From Desulfomonile tiedjei (GTDB lineage: Bacteria; Desulfobacterota; Desulfomonilia; Desulfomonilales; Desulfomonilaceae), in contig DYRE01000006.1 in the NCBI GenBank assembly GCA_020718965.1, forward strand, positions 1 through 22,130: a DNA stretch of 22,130 nt, in the 5' to 3' direction. The position numbers were made by a program, and so were the translations under genes. Positions 15,962-22,130 of the stretch are shown piece after piece (the stretch's first letter is position 1; the number at the start of each line of letters is the position of its first letter). The notes under the pieces were generated by a model that did not search any database, had not been told where the DNA came from, and saw nothing but the letters and a program-made list of their open reading frames with translations.

Positions 15962-16617
15962 AAAACATTTCATCTTGGGATGTATACCTTGTAACTGACA
16001 GATCTCTTGCACGAGGCGTTTCTAATGAGGAAATTGTTCTTGAGTCTGTCAGGGCCGGGGTTTCTGTCGTGCAATTGAGGGAAAAACATCTCAGCGCTGG
16101 AGATTTTTTAAAAGAAGGCTTAATAATCAAGCAACTTCTGGGTGATCACAACGTTCCTCTTATCATCAATGACAGGATAGACATTGCGCTGGCTCTGGAC
16201 GCTGAAGGCGTTCACCTTGGACAGTCCGACATGCCGTTAGAAAGTGCGCGTGAGATTCTGGGACCCGACAAAATCATTGGACTATCTGTGAATGACTTGA
16301 ACCAAATTAACGTGGAATCAGCGTCTCTAGTAGATTATTTCGCCATTAGTCCCGTGTTCTTTACCTCGACCAAAGAGAATATTACCCAACCCTGGGGATT
16401 AGACGGCGTGCGAAAGGCGAGATCTGTTACCTCCATTCCTATGGTAGGCATTGGCGGTATCGGTATGGATAACGCCCATGAAGTTGTCATGGCTGGGCTT
16501 GACTGTATAGCCGTTGTGAGTGCTATTGTTTCACAAGCGGACCCATTTTCAGCAACGGAAAATCTCATTAGGACGGTTAGGAACGCTAAACTTCAACGCG
16601 TAAATCAGAGGATCTGA
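15958..16617 (+). CDS. thiE: Thiamine phosphate synthase ThiE
   Basis: This 219-residue TIM-barrel enzyme joins HMP-diphosphate and THZ-phosphate to make thiamine phosphate. The family motifs are in order: YLVTD (10-14), VVQLREKHLSAGDF (37-50), LIINDRIDIALALDAEGVHL with GQSDMP after it, the FAISPVFFTSTKEN segment that contacts the phosphate, and PMVGIGGI near the C-terminus. Length is typical. In the usual GPVFPTxTK motif this protein has SPVFFTSTK, a mild variation that should not stop catalysis. It starts within the thiM stop codon (ATGA overlap), and thiL follows after 70 bases. The order thiM-thiE-thiL covers the route from salvaged thiazole to thiamine diphosphate, except for the HMP branch, which must lie elsewhere. 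Confidence 0.95.
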   Translation: MKNISSWDVYLVTDRSLARGVSNEEIVLESVRAGVSVVQLREKHLSAGDFLKEGLIIKQLLGDHNVPLIINDRIDIALALDAEGVHLGQSDMPLESAREILGPDKIIGLSVNDLNQINVESASLVDYFAISPVFFTSTKENITQPWGLDGVRKARSVTSIPMVGIGGIGMDNAHEVVMAGLDCIAVVSAIVSQADPFSATENLIRTVRNAKLQRVNQRI

Positions 16618-16687
16618 TTCCTGACACGCAGAATACGTCTTTAATGACATTTCCATTACCACCGATAAACAACAAGTTACCCTGAAA

Positions 16688-17692
16688 ATGCTCTTAAGAG
16701 ATCTTGGCGAATTCGGATTCATAGGTCGCATATCGGCGCTATGCAAAATACATGGTAGTGACGTCATCCGCGGAATAGGCGATGACTGTGCGATCATAAA
16801 AATATCTCCCCATGAAAATTTGCTAATCACAACCGACATAATGGTGGAAAGGGTCCATTTTCAAATAAACCTACAGACCGCTAGAAGCATTGGGGCAAAA
16901 GCTCTAGCGGTAAACCTGTCGGACATTGCCGCATGCGGAGGAACTCCAAAACAAGCCTTTGTTAGCATAGCCATACCTGAACATCTTGACGTCGCTTGGC
17001 TGGAAGATCTCTACCGAGGTATTTCGGAGCTTGCTGCGGAGTTCGAGGTAGACATACTCGGCGGTGACACAACCAGATCACTCACCGACCTGGTCATAAA
17101 TATCCTGGTCACCGGTCTCACCAGAAATGACGAAACCCTTTTTCGAAATGGAGCCCAACAGGGAGATGTTATAGCTATTTCCGGTCCACTTGGACACTCG
17201 GCCGCTGGTTTGGAATTGCTTCAGAAACAAAGAGAATCTTCTACCCAGATATACTCCCCTCTTATTAACGCGCATCTTCAACCAAAACCTCACATAAGCG
17301 TTGGCCGAATTCTCGCTGAATCCGGAGCCTGTAACGCGGCTATAGATATCTCTGACGGTTTAAGCTCTGATTTGGGACATCTTTGCAAACAATCAGGACT
17401 TGGAGCCACAATCTTTGAAGAAACGCTCCCTGTGGCGGAATTGTTGAGACAGGCTTCTCGTGAACTGACTACCGACTACCTTGAATGGATCCTTCATGGA
17501 GGAGAGGATTATGTGCTTTTAGCCGCCATAAGGCCTCAAAAGTTCCGTGAAGTGAAGCTTGCGGCGACTGAAGCAGGGGCTGACCTAATTGAAATAGGGC
17601 AATTTGTTTCCGGTTCAGAAATGAAACTGATAAAGAAATCTGGAATAGTTGTAGATCTTGTCCCCAAAGGCTGGGATCACTTCAGGTCTTGA
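16688..17692 (+). CDS. thiL: Thiamine-monophosphate kinase ThiL
   Basis: The 334-residue product belongs to the PurM/ThiL ATP-binding family and phosphorylates thiamine monophosphate to thiamine diphosphate, the active cofactor. Key motifs are LGEFGFIGRI (6-15), IGDDCAII with the Mg/ATP aspartates, TTDIMVERVHF, AKALAVNLSDIAACGG, GGDTTRS, the AIDISDGLSSDLGHL segment and LHGGEDYVLL. These cover both halves of the fold, so the gene is intact. Length is normal. The ATG at 16688 gives the usual N-terminus (LLRDLGEFG), although no clear ribosome binding site precedes it. The 70-bp gap after thiE holds no obvious terminator or promoter, so it is likely the last gene of the thi unit. A sigma-70-like promoter for the next operon lies in the 99 bp after it. 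Confidence 0.95.
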   Translation: MLLRDLGEFGFIGRISALCKIHGSDVIRGIGDDCAIIKISPHENLLITTDIMVERVHFQINLQTARSIGAKALAVNLSDIAACGGTPKQAFVSIAIPEHLDVAWLEDLYRGISELAAEFEVDILGGDTTRSLTDLVINILVTGLTRNDETLFRNGAQQGDVIAISGPLGHSAAGLELLQKQRESSTQIYSPLINAHLQPKPHISVGRILAESGACNAAIDISDGLSSDLGHLCKQSGLGATIFEETLPVAELLRQASRELTTDYLEWILHGGEDYVLLAAIRPQKFREVKLAATEAGADLIEIGQFVSGSEMKLIKKSGIVVDLVPKGWDHFRS

Positions 17693-17728
17693 GAAAAGTA
17701 CAAATTTGACGTTCCTTCCACAAAACCC

Positions 17729-17757
17729 TTGATTATATATTAATATCTATATATATT
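17729..17757 (+). promoter_or_regulatory. Candidate sigma-70-type promoter of the molybdoenzyme operon
   Basis: TTGATT (17729-17734) and TATATT (17752-17757) are separated by exactly 17 bases, within a very AT-rich stretch. They match the -35 and -10 consensus at four and five of six positions. Transcription would start near 17764, leaving a leader of about 28 bases. Confidence 0.45.
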
Positions 17758-17773
17758 TATCTATGAAAACTTT

Positions 17774-17787
17774 CTCCTCCACGGAGG
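17774..17787 (+). promoter_or_regulatory. Ribosome binding site able to pair with an upstream CTCC/CCTCC sequence
   Basis: The GGAGG at 17783-17787, four bases before the psrA-like ATG, is immediately preceded by CTCCTCC (17774-17780). The leader can form CTCC-(5-nt loop)-GGAG, or CCTCC-AC-GGAGG with a very tight loop, so the ribosome binding site may be masked. This is seen in the sequence; an effect on translation is inference. Confidence 0.4.
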
Positions 17788-17791
17788 TGTC

Positions 17792-19993
17792 ATGACAAAA
17801 CCTGGCATGAGCCGAAGAAAATTCCTCATCGGCTCCGCAGTCGGTGGAGCTTCAATTCTAGCTTCCGGCTATTTGAGCTTTGACGCATGGGCGAGCGCTA
17901 AAAATAATGTTCAGGACATAAGGGTTACTCCAACTCTATGCGATGGATGTAGCAACTGGTGCGCCATAAATGTATTTACCAAAGGTGGGCGCATCTGGAA
18001 AGCTGAAGGAATTCCTATCGCGGGCATTAACCAGGGCAGGGTTTGCGCTAAGGGTCATGCTTTGCTGCACGAAGTTTACAATAAAGATCGTGTCAAATCA
18101 CCATTGAAGCGCGTAGGGCCTGACAGGTTTGAACCAATATCGTGGGAGCAGGCCTACAAAGAAATCGGTGAAAAAGTCCGGACAATAAAAGAAAAACATG
18201 GGCCGGAATCATTGTTTCTTGTTCAGTATCCGGAGGGCAACTCAGCTTTAACCAATCGATTTATAAACGCCCTAGGGTCCCAGAATGCATTCTCCCACGC
18301 CAGCACCTGCTTCCTGCCCAGAAACATCGGCTGGTGGACAACCACTGGATACGCTAAGCCTGATCAGGATATAGAACACACCAAACTTGGTCTTTTTATC
18401 GGAAGAAACCTCGGCGCTGGGCTTCAGCTACGGCAGTTGAGCGATTTATCCAAGGCCAAGGATCGGGGAGCAAAATTTGTAGTTGTCGATCCTCGTTTTA
18501 GTGAGATGGCGGCGTTTGCTGATCAATGGATACAAATCAGGCCAGGGTCTGACCTGGCGCTGACGCTGGCCATAGCTAATGTCATTATTGCAGAAAACCT
18601 GTATCAAAAAGAATTTGTGGAGAAGTACACAGAAGGATTCGATGAGTGGGCGGACAAGGTAAAGGGATACACCCCGGAATGGGCACAACAGAGGACGGAT
18701 GTTCCGACAAAGGTCATCCGTAAGCTTGCGCATGATCTTGCAGAGGCGGCTCCAAGGGTTTTTGCGCATCGCGGTTATCATGGAGCGATGGGAACCCAGT
18801 ACAAAAACAGTTTTCAGCTCGTCAGAACTATCGGTTGCATAAATGGTCTCCTTGGAAATTTTAACCAGAAGGGGGGTATGTTCTTTGCCCCGAAGGTCAA
18901 ACTTGGAAAACTCGATCCTCAAAAGTATCCTTCGCCAACTGTTCCTGAAGATCCCATGGCTGATGGCAGCGGCGATCCTGAAAAATACCCGCTTACCCCG
19001 GTCGGGCAAGGTTTAACACATGCTATTCCCGAGCTTGCAATACAGGGAAAACTCAAGGCTGGTTTCGTCTATCACAACAACCCTCTACGCACATGCCCTA
19101 ATCCTGCAAGAGTTATTGAAGGCTATGGAAAACTTGATCTTCTCGTAAGTTTCGACTACGTGCTCTCAGAAACAGCTTCTTTAGCGCATTACATTCTGCC
19201 TGAGTCTTATTATCTTGAACGCGACGATGTCGTTCACACAAATCAGAGCTATCAGTCAAAACAAATTTCAATCAGGCAGGCCGTTATAGAACCACTCTAT
19301 GACACTAAACCCATGGTCGTTATCCTGATCGAACTTGCCCAGCATCTGGGCATTGGTGAATATTTCAACTGGACATTGGAAGATTACAATCAGGCTTCAC
19401 TGGCTCCTCTTGGAGTCACGCTTGAACGCTTGAAAAAAGAGGGAGTTGTAGATCTTGGGGGCAAATGGAAGCCAGGAGAGCCGGAATTTAAAACGCCCAG
19501 TGGAAAACTTGAATTTGTTTCTTCCACGTTGAAGGACTACAACATGCATCCCATACCCGAATGGGAGGAAACCCTTACCAGCCCCGACCCTAATGATCCG
19601 CATTCGTTTCGCCTGATTCATGGCAAACAGGCCCATTTAACACACACTCGCAGCATTAACCAGGAATATCTCAAAGAAATCAGTGTGCTAAATGATATGA
19701 CTAGAGTCTGGATTCATCCGGTCAGAGCAAAAGCCCTTAACATAAAGGATGGCGAAAGCATGATTATAAGCAACGCTGTCGGCAAAGGTAGGGCGACTGC
19801 TATGGTCACTGAGGGTATTCACAAAGACTGCGTGTTCTTGCCAAGCGGGTATGGAGTATTTTCAAGGAACCTTCGGACAGCGTTTGGATTCGGTATATCC
19901 TACAACGATTTTCTTCCCACCTATTTTGATCCAATGCTGGGGCACTGCATGTCAAATGAAATAATTGTTCGTATTGAAAAGGCTATGACATGA
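17792..19993 (+). CDS. Tat-exported molybdopterin oxidoreductase, polysulfide/thiosulfate reductase (PsrA/PhsA)-type catalytic subunit
   Basis: The 733-residue protein starts with a twin-arginine signal: MSRRKFLIG (6-14), a hydrophobic stretch to about 30 and a likely cut after AWA (32-34). It is therefore exported folded to the periplasm. Cysteines C50, C53, C57 and C85 bind the proximal [4Fe-4S] cluster, and C173 (HASTCFLPRN) is in the position of the molybdenum-ligand cysteine of PsrA/PhsA-type enzymes. The C-terminal cofactor-binding domain is complete (RLIHGKQAHLTHTRS; LPSGYGVFSR). Length fits PsrA/PhsA (about 750) and is shorter than TtrA or ArrA. The preferred substrate is a sulfur compound (polysulfide, thiosulfate or sulfur), but arsenate- or other oxyanion-type activity cannot be excluded. 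The ferredoxin, chaperone and YeeE genes that follow support a respiratory sulfur module. Confidence 0.85.
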   Translation: MTKPGMSRRKFLIGSAVGGASILASGYLSFDAWASAKNNVQDIRVTPTLCDGCSNWCAINVFTKGGRIWKAEGIPIAGINQGRVCAKGHALLHEVYNKDRVKSPLKRVGPDRFEPISWEQAYKEIGEKVRTIKEKHGPESLFLVQYPEGNSALTNRFINALGSQNAFSHASTCFLPRNIGWWTTTGYAKPDQDIEHTKLGLFIGRNLGAGLQLRQLSDLSKAKDRGAKFVVVDPRFSEMAAFADQWIQIRPGSDLALTLAIANVIIAENLYQKEFVEKYTEGFDEWADKVKGYTPEWAQQRTDVPTKVIRKLAHDLAEAAPRVFAHRGYHGAMGTQYKNSFQLVRTIGCINGLLGNFNQKGGMFFAPKVKLGKLDPQKYPSPTVPEDPMADGSGDPEKYPLTPVGQGLTHAIPELAIQGKLKAGFVYHNNPLRTCPNPARVIEGYGKLDLLVSFDYVLSETASLAHYILPESYYLERDDVVHTNQSYQSKQISIRQAVIEPLYDTKPMVVILIELAQHLGIGEYFNWTLEDYNQASLAPLGVTLERLKKEGVVDLGGKWKPGEPEFKTPSGKLEFVSSTLKDYNMHPIPEWEETLTSPDPNDPHSFRLIHGKQAHLTHTRSINQEYLKEISVLNDMTRVWIHPVRAKALNIKDGESMIISNAVGKGRATAMVTEGIHKDCVFLPSGYGVFSRNLRTAFGFGISYNDFLPTYFDPMLGHCMSNEIIVRIEKAMT

Positions 19994-20083
19994 AAATATT
20001 TGGCTGCTTTCCGTTAGAAGATGAAATCCTGGGTGACTCCATTGAAACCCCACCAGATGATGCGAAAAAGCGAGGAGCATGAT

Positions 20084-20623
20084 ATGCCACGTTACGGAAT
20101 GGCAATTGACACAACCAAGTGCATAGGATGTCATTCTTGCCGGATCGCCTGTCAAAATCAGAACGGTCTGGATTATAAAGAAACATATAATTGGATCAAC
20201 ACCAGGGAACGGGCCTACCCTTCCTTTCACAAGGAATATATCCCTTTACAATGTAATCATTGTGAAAATGCCCCTTGCCAGAGCGTCTGTCCGACTGGAG
20301 CAACTTTTACATCCAAAGAGGGGGTAGTGCTGGTTAACCCTGAAACTTGCGTCGGATGTGGTGATTGCGTGGAAGCGTGCCCATACAAAATGAGGGTTGT
20401 GCGTGAAGAACTGGGTATTGTAGACAAATGCGGTTTTTGCATTGAACTGGTTCGCGATGGTGGAACACCACCCTGCGTTACGACGTGCCCCACTCAAGTT
20501 CGTATATTTGGGGATTTGGATGATCCTGAGAGCGTAATATCGAAATTCATAGCTAAAACCGGTGCGCAGCCGTTACAGCCAGAACTGGGCACAAATCCCA
20601 AGATTTTCTACAAAAGGAGCTGA
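20084..20623 (+). CDS. Four-cluster ferredoxin-type electron-transfer subunit (PsrB/PhsB/NrfC-like)
   Basis: The 179-residue protein has sixteen cysteines in four cluster motifs: C13/16/19/23 (CIGCHSCRIAC), C57/60/65/69, C89/92/95/99 (CVGCGDCVEAC) and C116/119/131/135. This is the DmsB/PsrB arrangement of four [4Fe-4S] clusters carrying electrons to the molybdenum subunit. It has no signal peptide and would be co-exported with the Tat-bearing catalytic subunit. The start is ATG 20084, six bases after GAGGAG (20072-20077); an open frame back to 20021 lacks a ribosome binding site and adds residues foreign to the family. It lies 90 bases after the catalytic gene. Normally a NrfD/PsrC quinone-binding subunit would follow; none is present, so its electron donor is unknown. 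Confidence 0.92.
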   Translation: MPRYGMAIDTTKCIGCHSCRIACQNQNGLDYKETYNWINTRERAYPSFHKEYIPLQCNHCENAPCQSVCPTGATFTSKEGVVLVNPETCVGCGDCVEACPYKMRVVREELGIVDKCGFCIELVRDGGTPPCVTTCPTQVRIFGDLDDPESVISKFIAKTGAQPLQPELGTNPKIFYKRS

Positions 20624-20692
20624 TCAAAAGTGAATCATCGCACGACTTCTTTCAGGAACCCCGCTATAAATCATTTGCGCTAGAGGACAAAG

Positions 20693-21262
20693 TTGGACTT
20701 TTCGGTAAAGGATATGTCTGATCTTGCTTATTCGCTATCGAGGTTATTGGGAGACAACTCAGATCTCAGCGCCGAAGAGTATTTGCATATTCTCAGCCTT
20801 GTCAAGAGACTTTCGAAGAACCGGGAGGCCTATTTTGACCCGTTTGAGCTGTTTCCTCAAAACTGGAATCTTGAGCGAGGCTGCTTCTTCGGCCCTGTCC
20901 CCGCTGTTCACCTGGAAGAGTCTGTCTACAAGACATGGACCGACGAAAATGGGCACCCATTACGGGGAGTAAAAGGATTTACATACGGAGACAGCGCAGT
21001 CCATATGTTGGACACATTAAGAAGATATGGCTTGGACTTTGATCGCACCGAGTCGTCATCGCCGGACCACATCGCTGTAATACTGGAATTCCTGGGATTT
21101 CTGTTGGAATCCGAAAGAATGGAGGACGCTCGCCTGTTTGCGATGGATCATCTGGATTGGCTCGAGTCATTACTCGAACATACTCAAACACTTGGTTTGG
21201 CGGAAAGTGTTCAGCAACCGATTAGAACAGCAATTGAATTACGCAACAGAGTCATATATTGA
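20693..21262 (+). CDS. TorD/DmsD-like molybdoenzyme maturation chaperone
   Basis: The 189-residue, mostly helical protein has the TorD-family signatures FGPVPAVHLEESVY (66-79), PDHIAVILEFLGFL (124-137) and FAMDHLDWL (149-157), with the usual size for the family. These cytoplasmic chaperones bind the twin-arginine leader and apo form of a partner molybdoenzyme until cofactor insertion is complete. The partner is very likely the Tat-exported catalytic subunit encoded two genes upstream. The TTG at 20693 is preferred because AGAGGA sits about five bases before it; ATG 20714 would lose seven residues and has a purine run almost touching it. The 69-bp gap to the ferredoxin gene has no terminator, supporting one operon. 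Overall sequence similarity in this family is low, so the assignment rests on the motifs plus context. Confidence 0.78.
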   Translation: MDFSVKDMSDLAYSLSRLLGDNSDLSAEEYLHILSLVKRLSKNREAYFDPFELFPQNWNLERGCFFGPVPAVHLEESVYKTWTDENGHPLRGVKGFTYGDSAVHMLDTLRRYGLDFDRTESSSPDHIAVILEFLGFLLESERMEDARLFAMDHLDWLESLLEHTQTLGLAESVQQPIRTAIELRNRVIY

Positions 21263-21320
21263 AACGGATTTTCCGGATATATTATAGACTTCATGAATCG
21301 ATAATAAGGAGCGGAGAGAA

Positions 21321-21848
21321 ATGAGCAAACCTGATTACGCTCAGGGTTACTGGAACCCGTTTATCGCGGGAGTTGCGCTTGGACTTGTTTTACTTCTGAC
21401 ATTCTTCATTATGGGAACGGGGCTTGGAGCATCCGGAGCTGTGGCCAGGACGGCGGCCGCGATTACTCATGCTGTCAATCCCCAAGCGGTGGAGCAGAAC
21501 CAGTACTTCAGCAATTTCTATAAACCTGGGGCAAGTGGTGTCTTTGTAGACTGGATTGTTTTCGAAGTTATTGGCGCATTCTTTGGTGGATTAGTGGCGG
21601 TGCTCACAGCCAGAAGATTCAAATTATCTGTAGGTAAAGGCAAATCATTTCCAGTAGTAGGCAGGCTGGCGCTAGCATTTTTGGGTGGCATCGTTGGCGG
21701 AATAGGAACCCGCTTCGCTATGGGATGCACAAGCGGACAGGCGTTGAGCGGTGGAGCGACCATGGCGCTGGGTAGCTGGGTTTTTATGATGACGGTTTTC
21801 GCGACTGCGTTTGTCGCCGCTTATTTTGTGAGAAAGGAATGGCAATGA
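21321..21848 (+). CDS. Half-size YeeE/YedE-family membrane protein (sulfur compound transport)
   Basis: The 175-residue integral membrane protein has hydrophobic segments at about 13-36, 74-96, 113-130 and 143-168. Its signature is GCTSGQALSGG (residues 135-145), the cysteine-containing pore motif of the YeeE/YedE (TsuA) family, which takes up thiosulfate or handles sulfane sulfur across the inner membrane. TsuA is twice as long and internally duplicated; half-size members such as PmpA work with a second half-size protein encoded next door. Here the next gene starts inside this stop codon (ATGA overlap) but is broken. The start is well supported by AAGGAGCGGAGAG just upstream of ATG 21321. 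Its place behind the sulfur-reductase-type genes suggests import or export of a sulfur substrate or product. Confidence 0.88.
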   Translation: MSKPDYAQGYWNPFIAGVALGLVLLLTFFIMGTGLGASGAVARTAAAITHAVNPQAVEQNQYFSNFYKPGASGVFVDWIVFEVIGAFFGGLVAVLTARRFKLSVGKGKSFPVVGRLALAFLGGIVGGIGTRFAMGCTSGQALSGGATMALGSWVFMMTVFATAFVAAYFVRKEWQ

Positions 21849-22045
21849 CCGGTCCTCTTTATTTAAACGAGGTTATAAGTTTTAGCGCCAGCCTGTTTGT
21901 TGCGCTTGGGATTGGTTTTCTTTTTGGATTTTCTGCATCTAAAATGATATCTTGCCACCGCCGTAATTTCATTGCATTCCGTTGGATAATGAAATTTGTT
22001 ATTTTTGCTGATACTCACCTTGCGCTATTTTTTAGAACTTGTTAA
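21845..22045 (+). pseudogene. Truncated second-half YeeE/YedE partner gene
   Basis: The open frame begins with ATG 21845 overlapping the upstream TGA, with AAAGGA about seven bases before it. Its first 29 residues (MTGPLYLNEV, then VALGIGFLFGF) look like the N-terminus of the second half-size YeeE protein. After about 21930 the expected continuation (LERAGFG-like, then the second cysteine motif) is absent in all three frames, so a simple frameshift does not explain it. The frame instead runs through about 37 unfamiliar residues to a TAA at 22043. Normal length would be about 150-185 residues. The 66-residue product would hold one membrane segment and no pore motif, so it is probably non-functional. 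A rearrangement, an insertion, or an assembly error near 21930 would all give this picture. Confidence 0.6.
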
Positions 22046-22069
22046 CAACAACACGTCTGTTTGACGTGT
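22039..22069. repeat. Two adjacent palindromes in AT-rich DNA after the broken gene
   Basis: TTGTTAACAA (22039-22048) is a perfect 10-bp palindrome. Two bases later, ACACGTC and GACGTGT (22051-22057 and 22063-22069) form a perfect 7-bp inverted repeat with a 5-nt loop. They lie in a T-rich tail (22046-22130) where no gene is recognised. They could be a terminator-like hairpin, an operator or part of a mobile element end; none of these can be shown here. Confidence 0.4.
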
Positions 22070-22130
22070 ATGCTATAACAATATTTACTCAATTTTTTTC
22101 TCTCATTTTTGGACCATGTTTTGTATAACG

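Noticed and set aside
18446..19009. 187-codon open frame on the minus strand inside the molybdoenzyme gene
   Set aside because: It is fully antisense to a strongly supported gene, has no recognisable domain and is explained as a shadow frame.
20021..20083. N-terminal extension of the PsrB-like ferredoxin
   Set aside because: There is no ribosome binding site at the upstream start, while GAGGAG is well placed before ATG 20084, where the family sequence begins.
21859..21972. 37-codon open frame on the minus strand across the broken yeeE gene
   Set aside because: It is short, antisense to recognisable YeeE sequence, and matches no known family.

Overview
The window is a gene-dense bacterial chromosome segment of moderate GC with short intergenic gaps. 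The gene content suggests an anaerobic Gram-negative bacterium, most likely a Desulfobacterota/deltaproteobacterium: a Tat-exported polysulfide/thiosulfate-reductase-type molybdoenzyme with its four-cluster ferredoxin and TorD-like chaperone, half-size YeeE/YedE sulfur transport genes, an RqcH/NFACT protein, a receiver-PP2C regulator and a radical SAM enzyme. This assignment is inferred from gene content. No rRNA, tRNA, CRISPR array or complete mobile element was seen.

Left part (1-3976, minus strand): a monotopic sugar-phosphate transferase, a receiver-PP2C phosphatase ending in a hairpin terminator, and an RqcH-type NFACT protein. A 214-bp divergent promoter region follows.

Centre-left (4191-8341, plus strand): a PLP-dependent group II decarboxylase, a PHP phosphoesterase and an alkaline-phosphatase-superfamily hydrolase form a tight three-gene unit, followed by the tRNA methyltransferase trmL. 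An orphan CheY-like regulator on the minus strand overlaps the trmL stop codon.

Centre (8798-13490): two envelope genes on the plus strand (S66 LD-carboxypeptidase and the lipid II flippase murJ), a convergent metallo-beta-lactamase-fold hydrolase, and a BioF-like alpha-oxoamine synthase.

Right-centre (13707-17692): a radical SAM protein with a C-terminal cysteine set, then thiM, thiE and thiL. The three thi genes would make thiamine diphosphate from salvaged hydroxyethylthiazole plus HMP-diphosphate. ThiC, ThiG, ThiH and ThiD are not in the window.

Right part (17729-22045): a promoter and a possibly hairpin-masked ribosome binding site precede a psrA/phsA-like molybdoenzyme, a psrB-like ferredoxin, a TorD-like chaperone and a half-size YeeE/YedE membrane protein. 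The partner half-size YeeE gene keeps only about 30 recognisable residues and then runs into AT-rich unrelated sequence containing two small palindromes. No NrfD/PsrC membrane anchor is visible. This sulfur module and its broken right edge are the most interesting part of the window.
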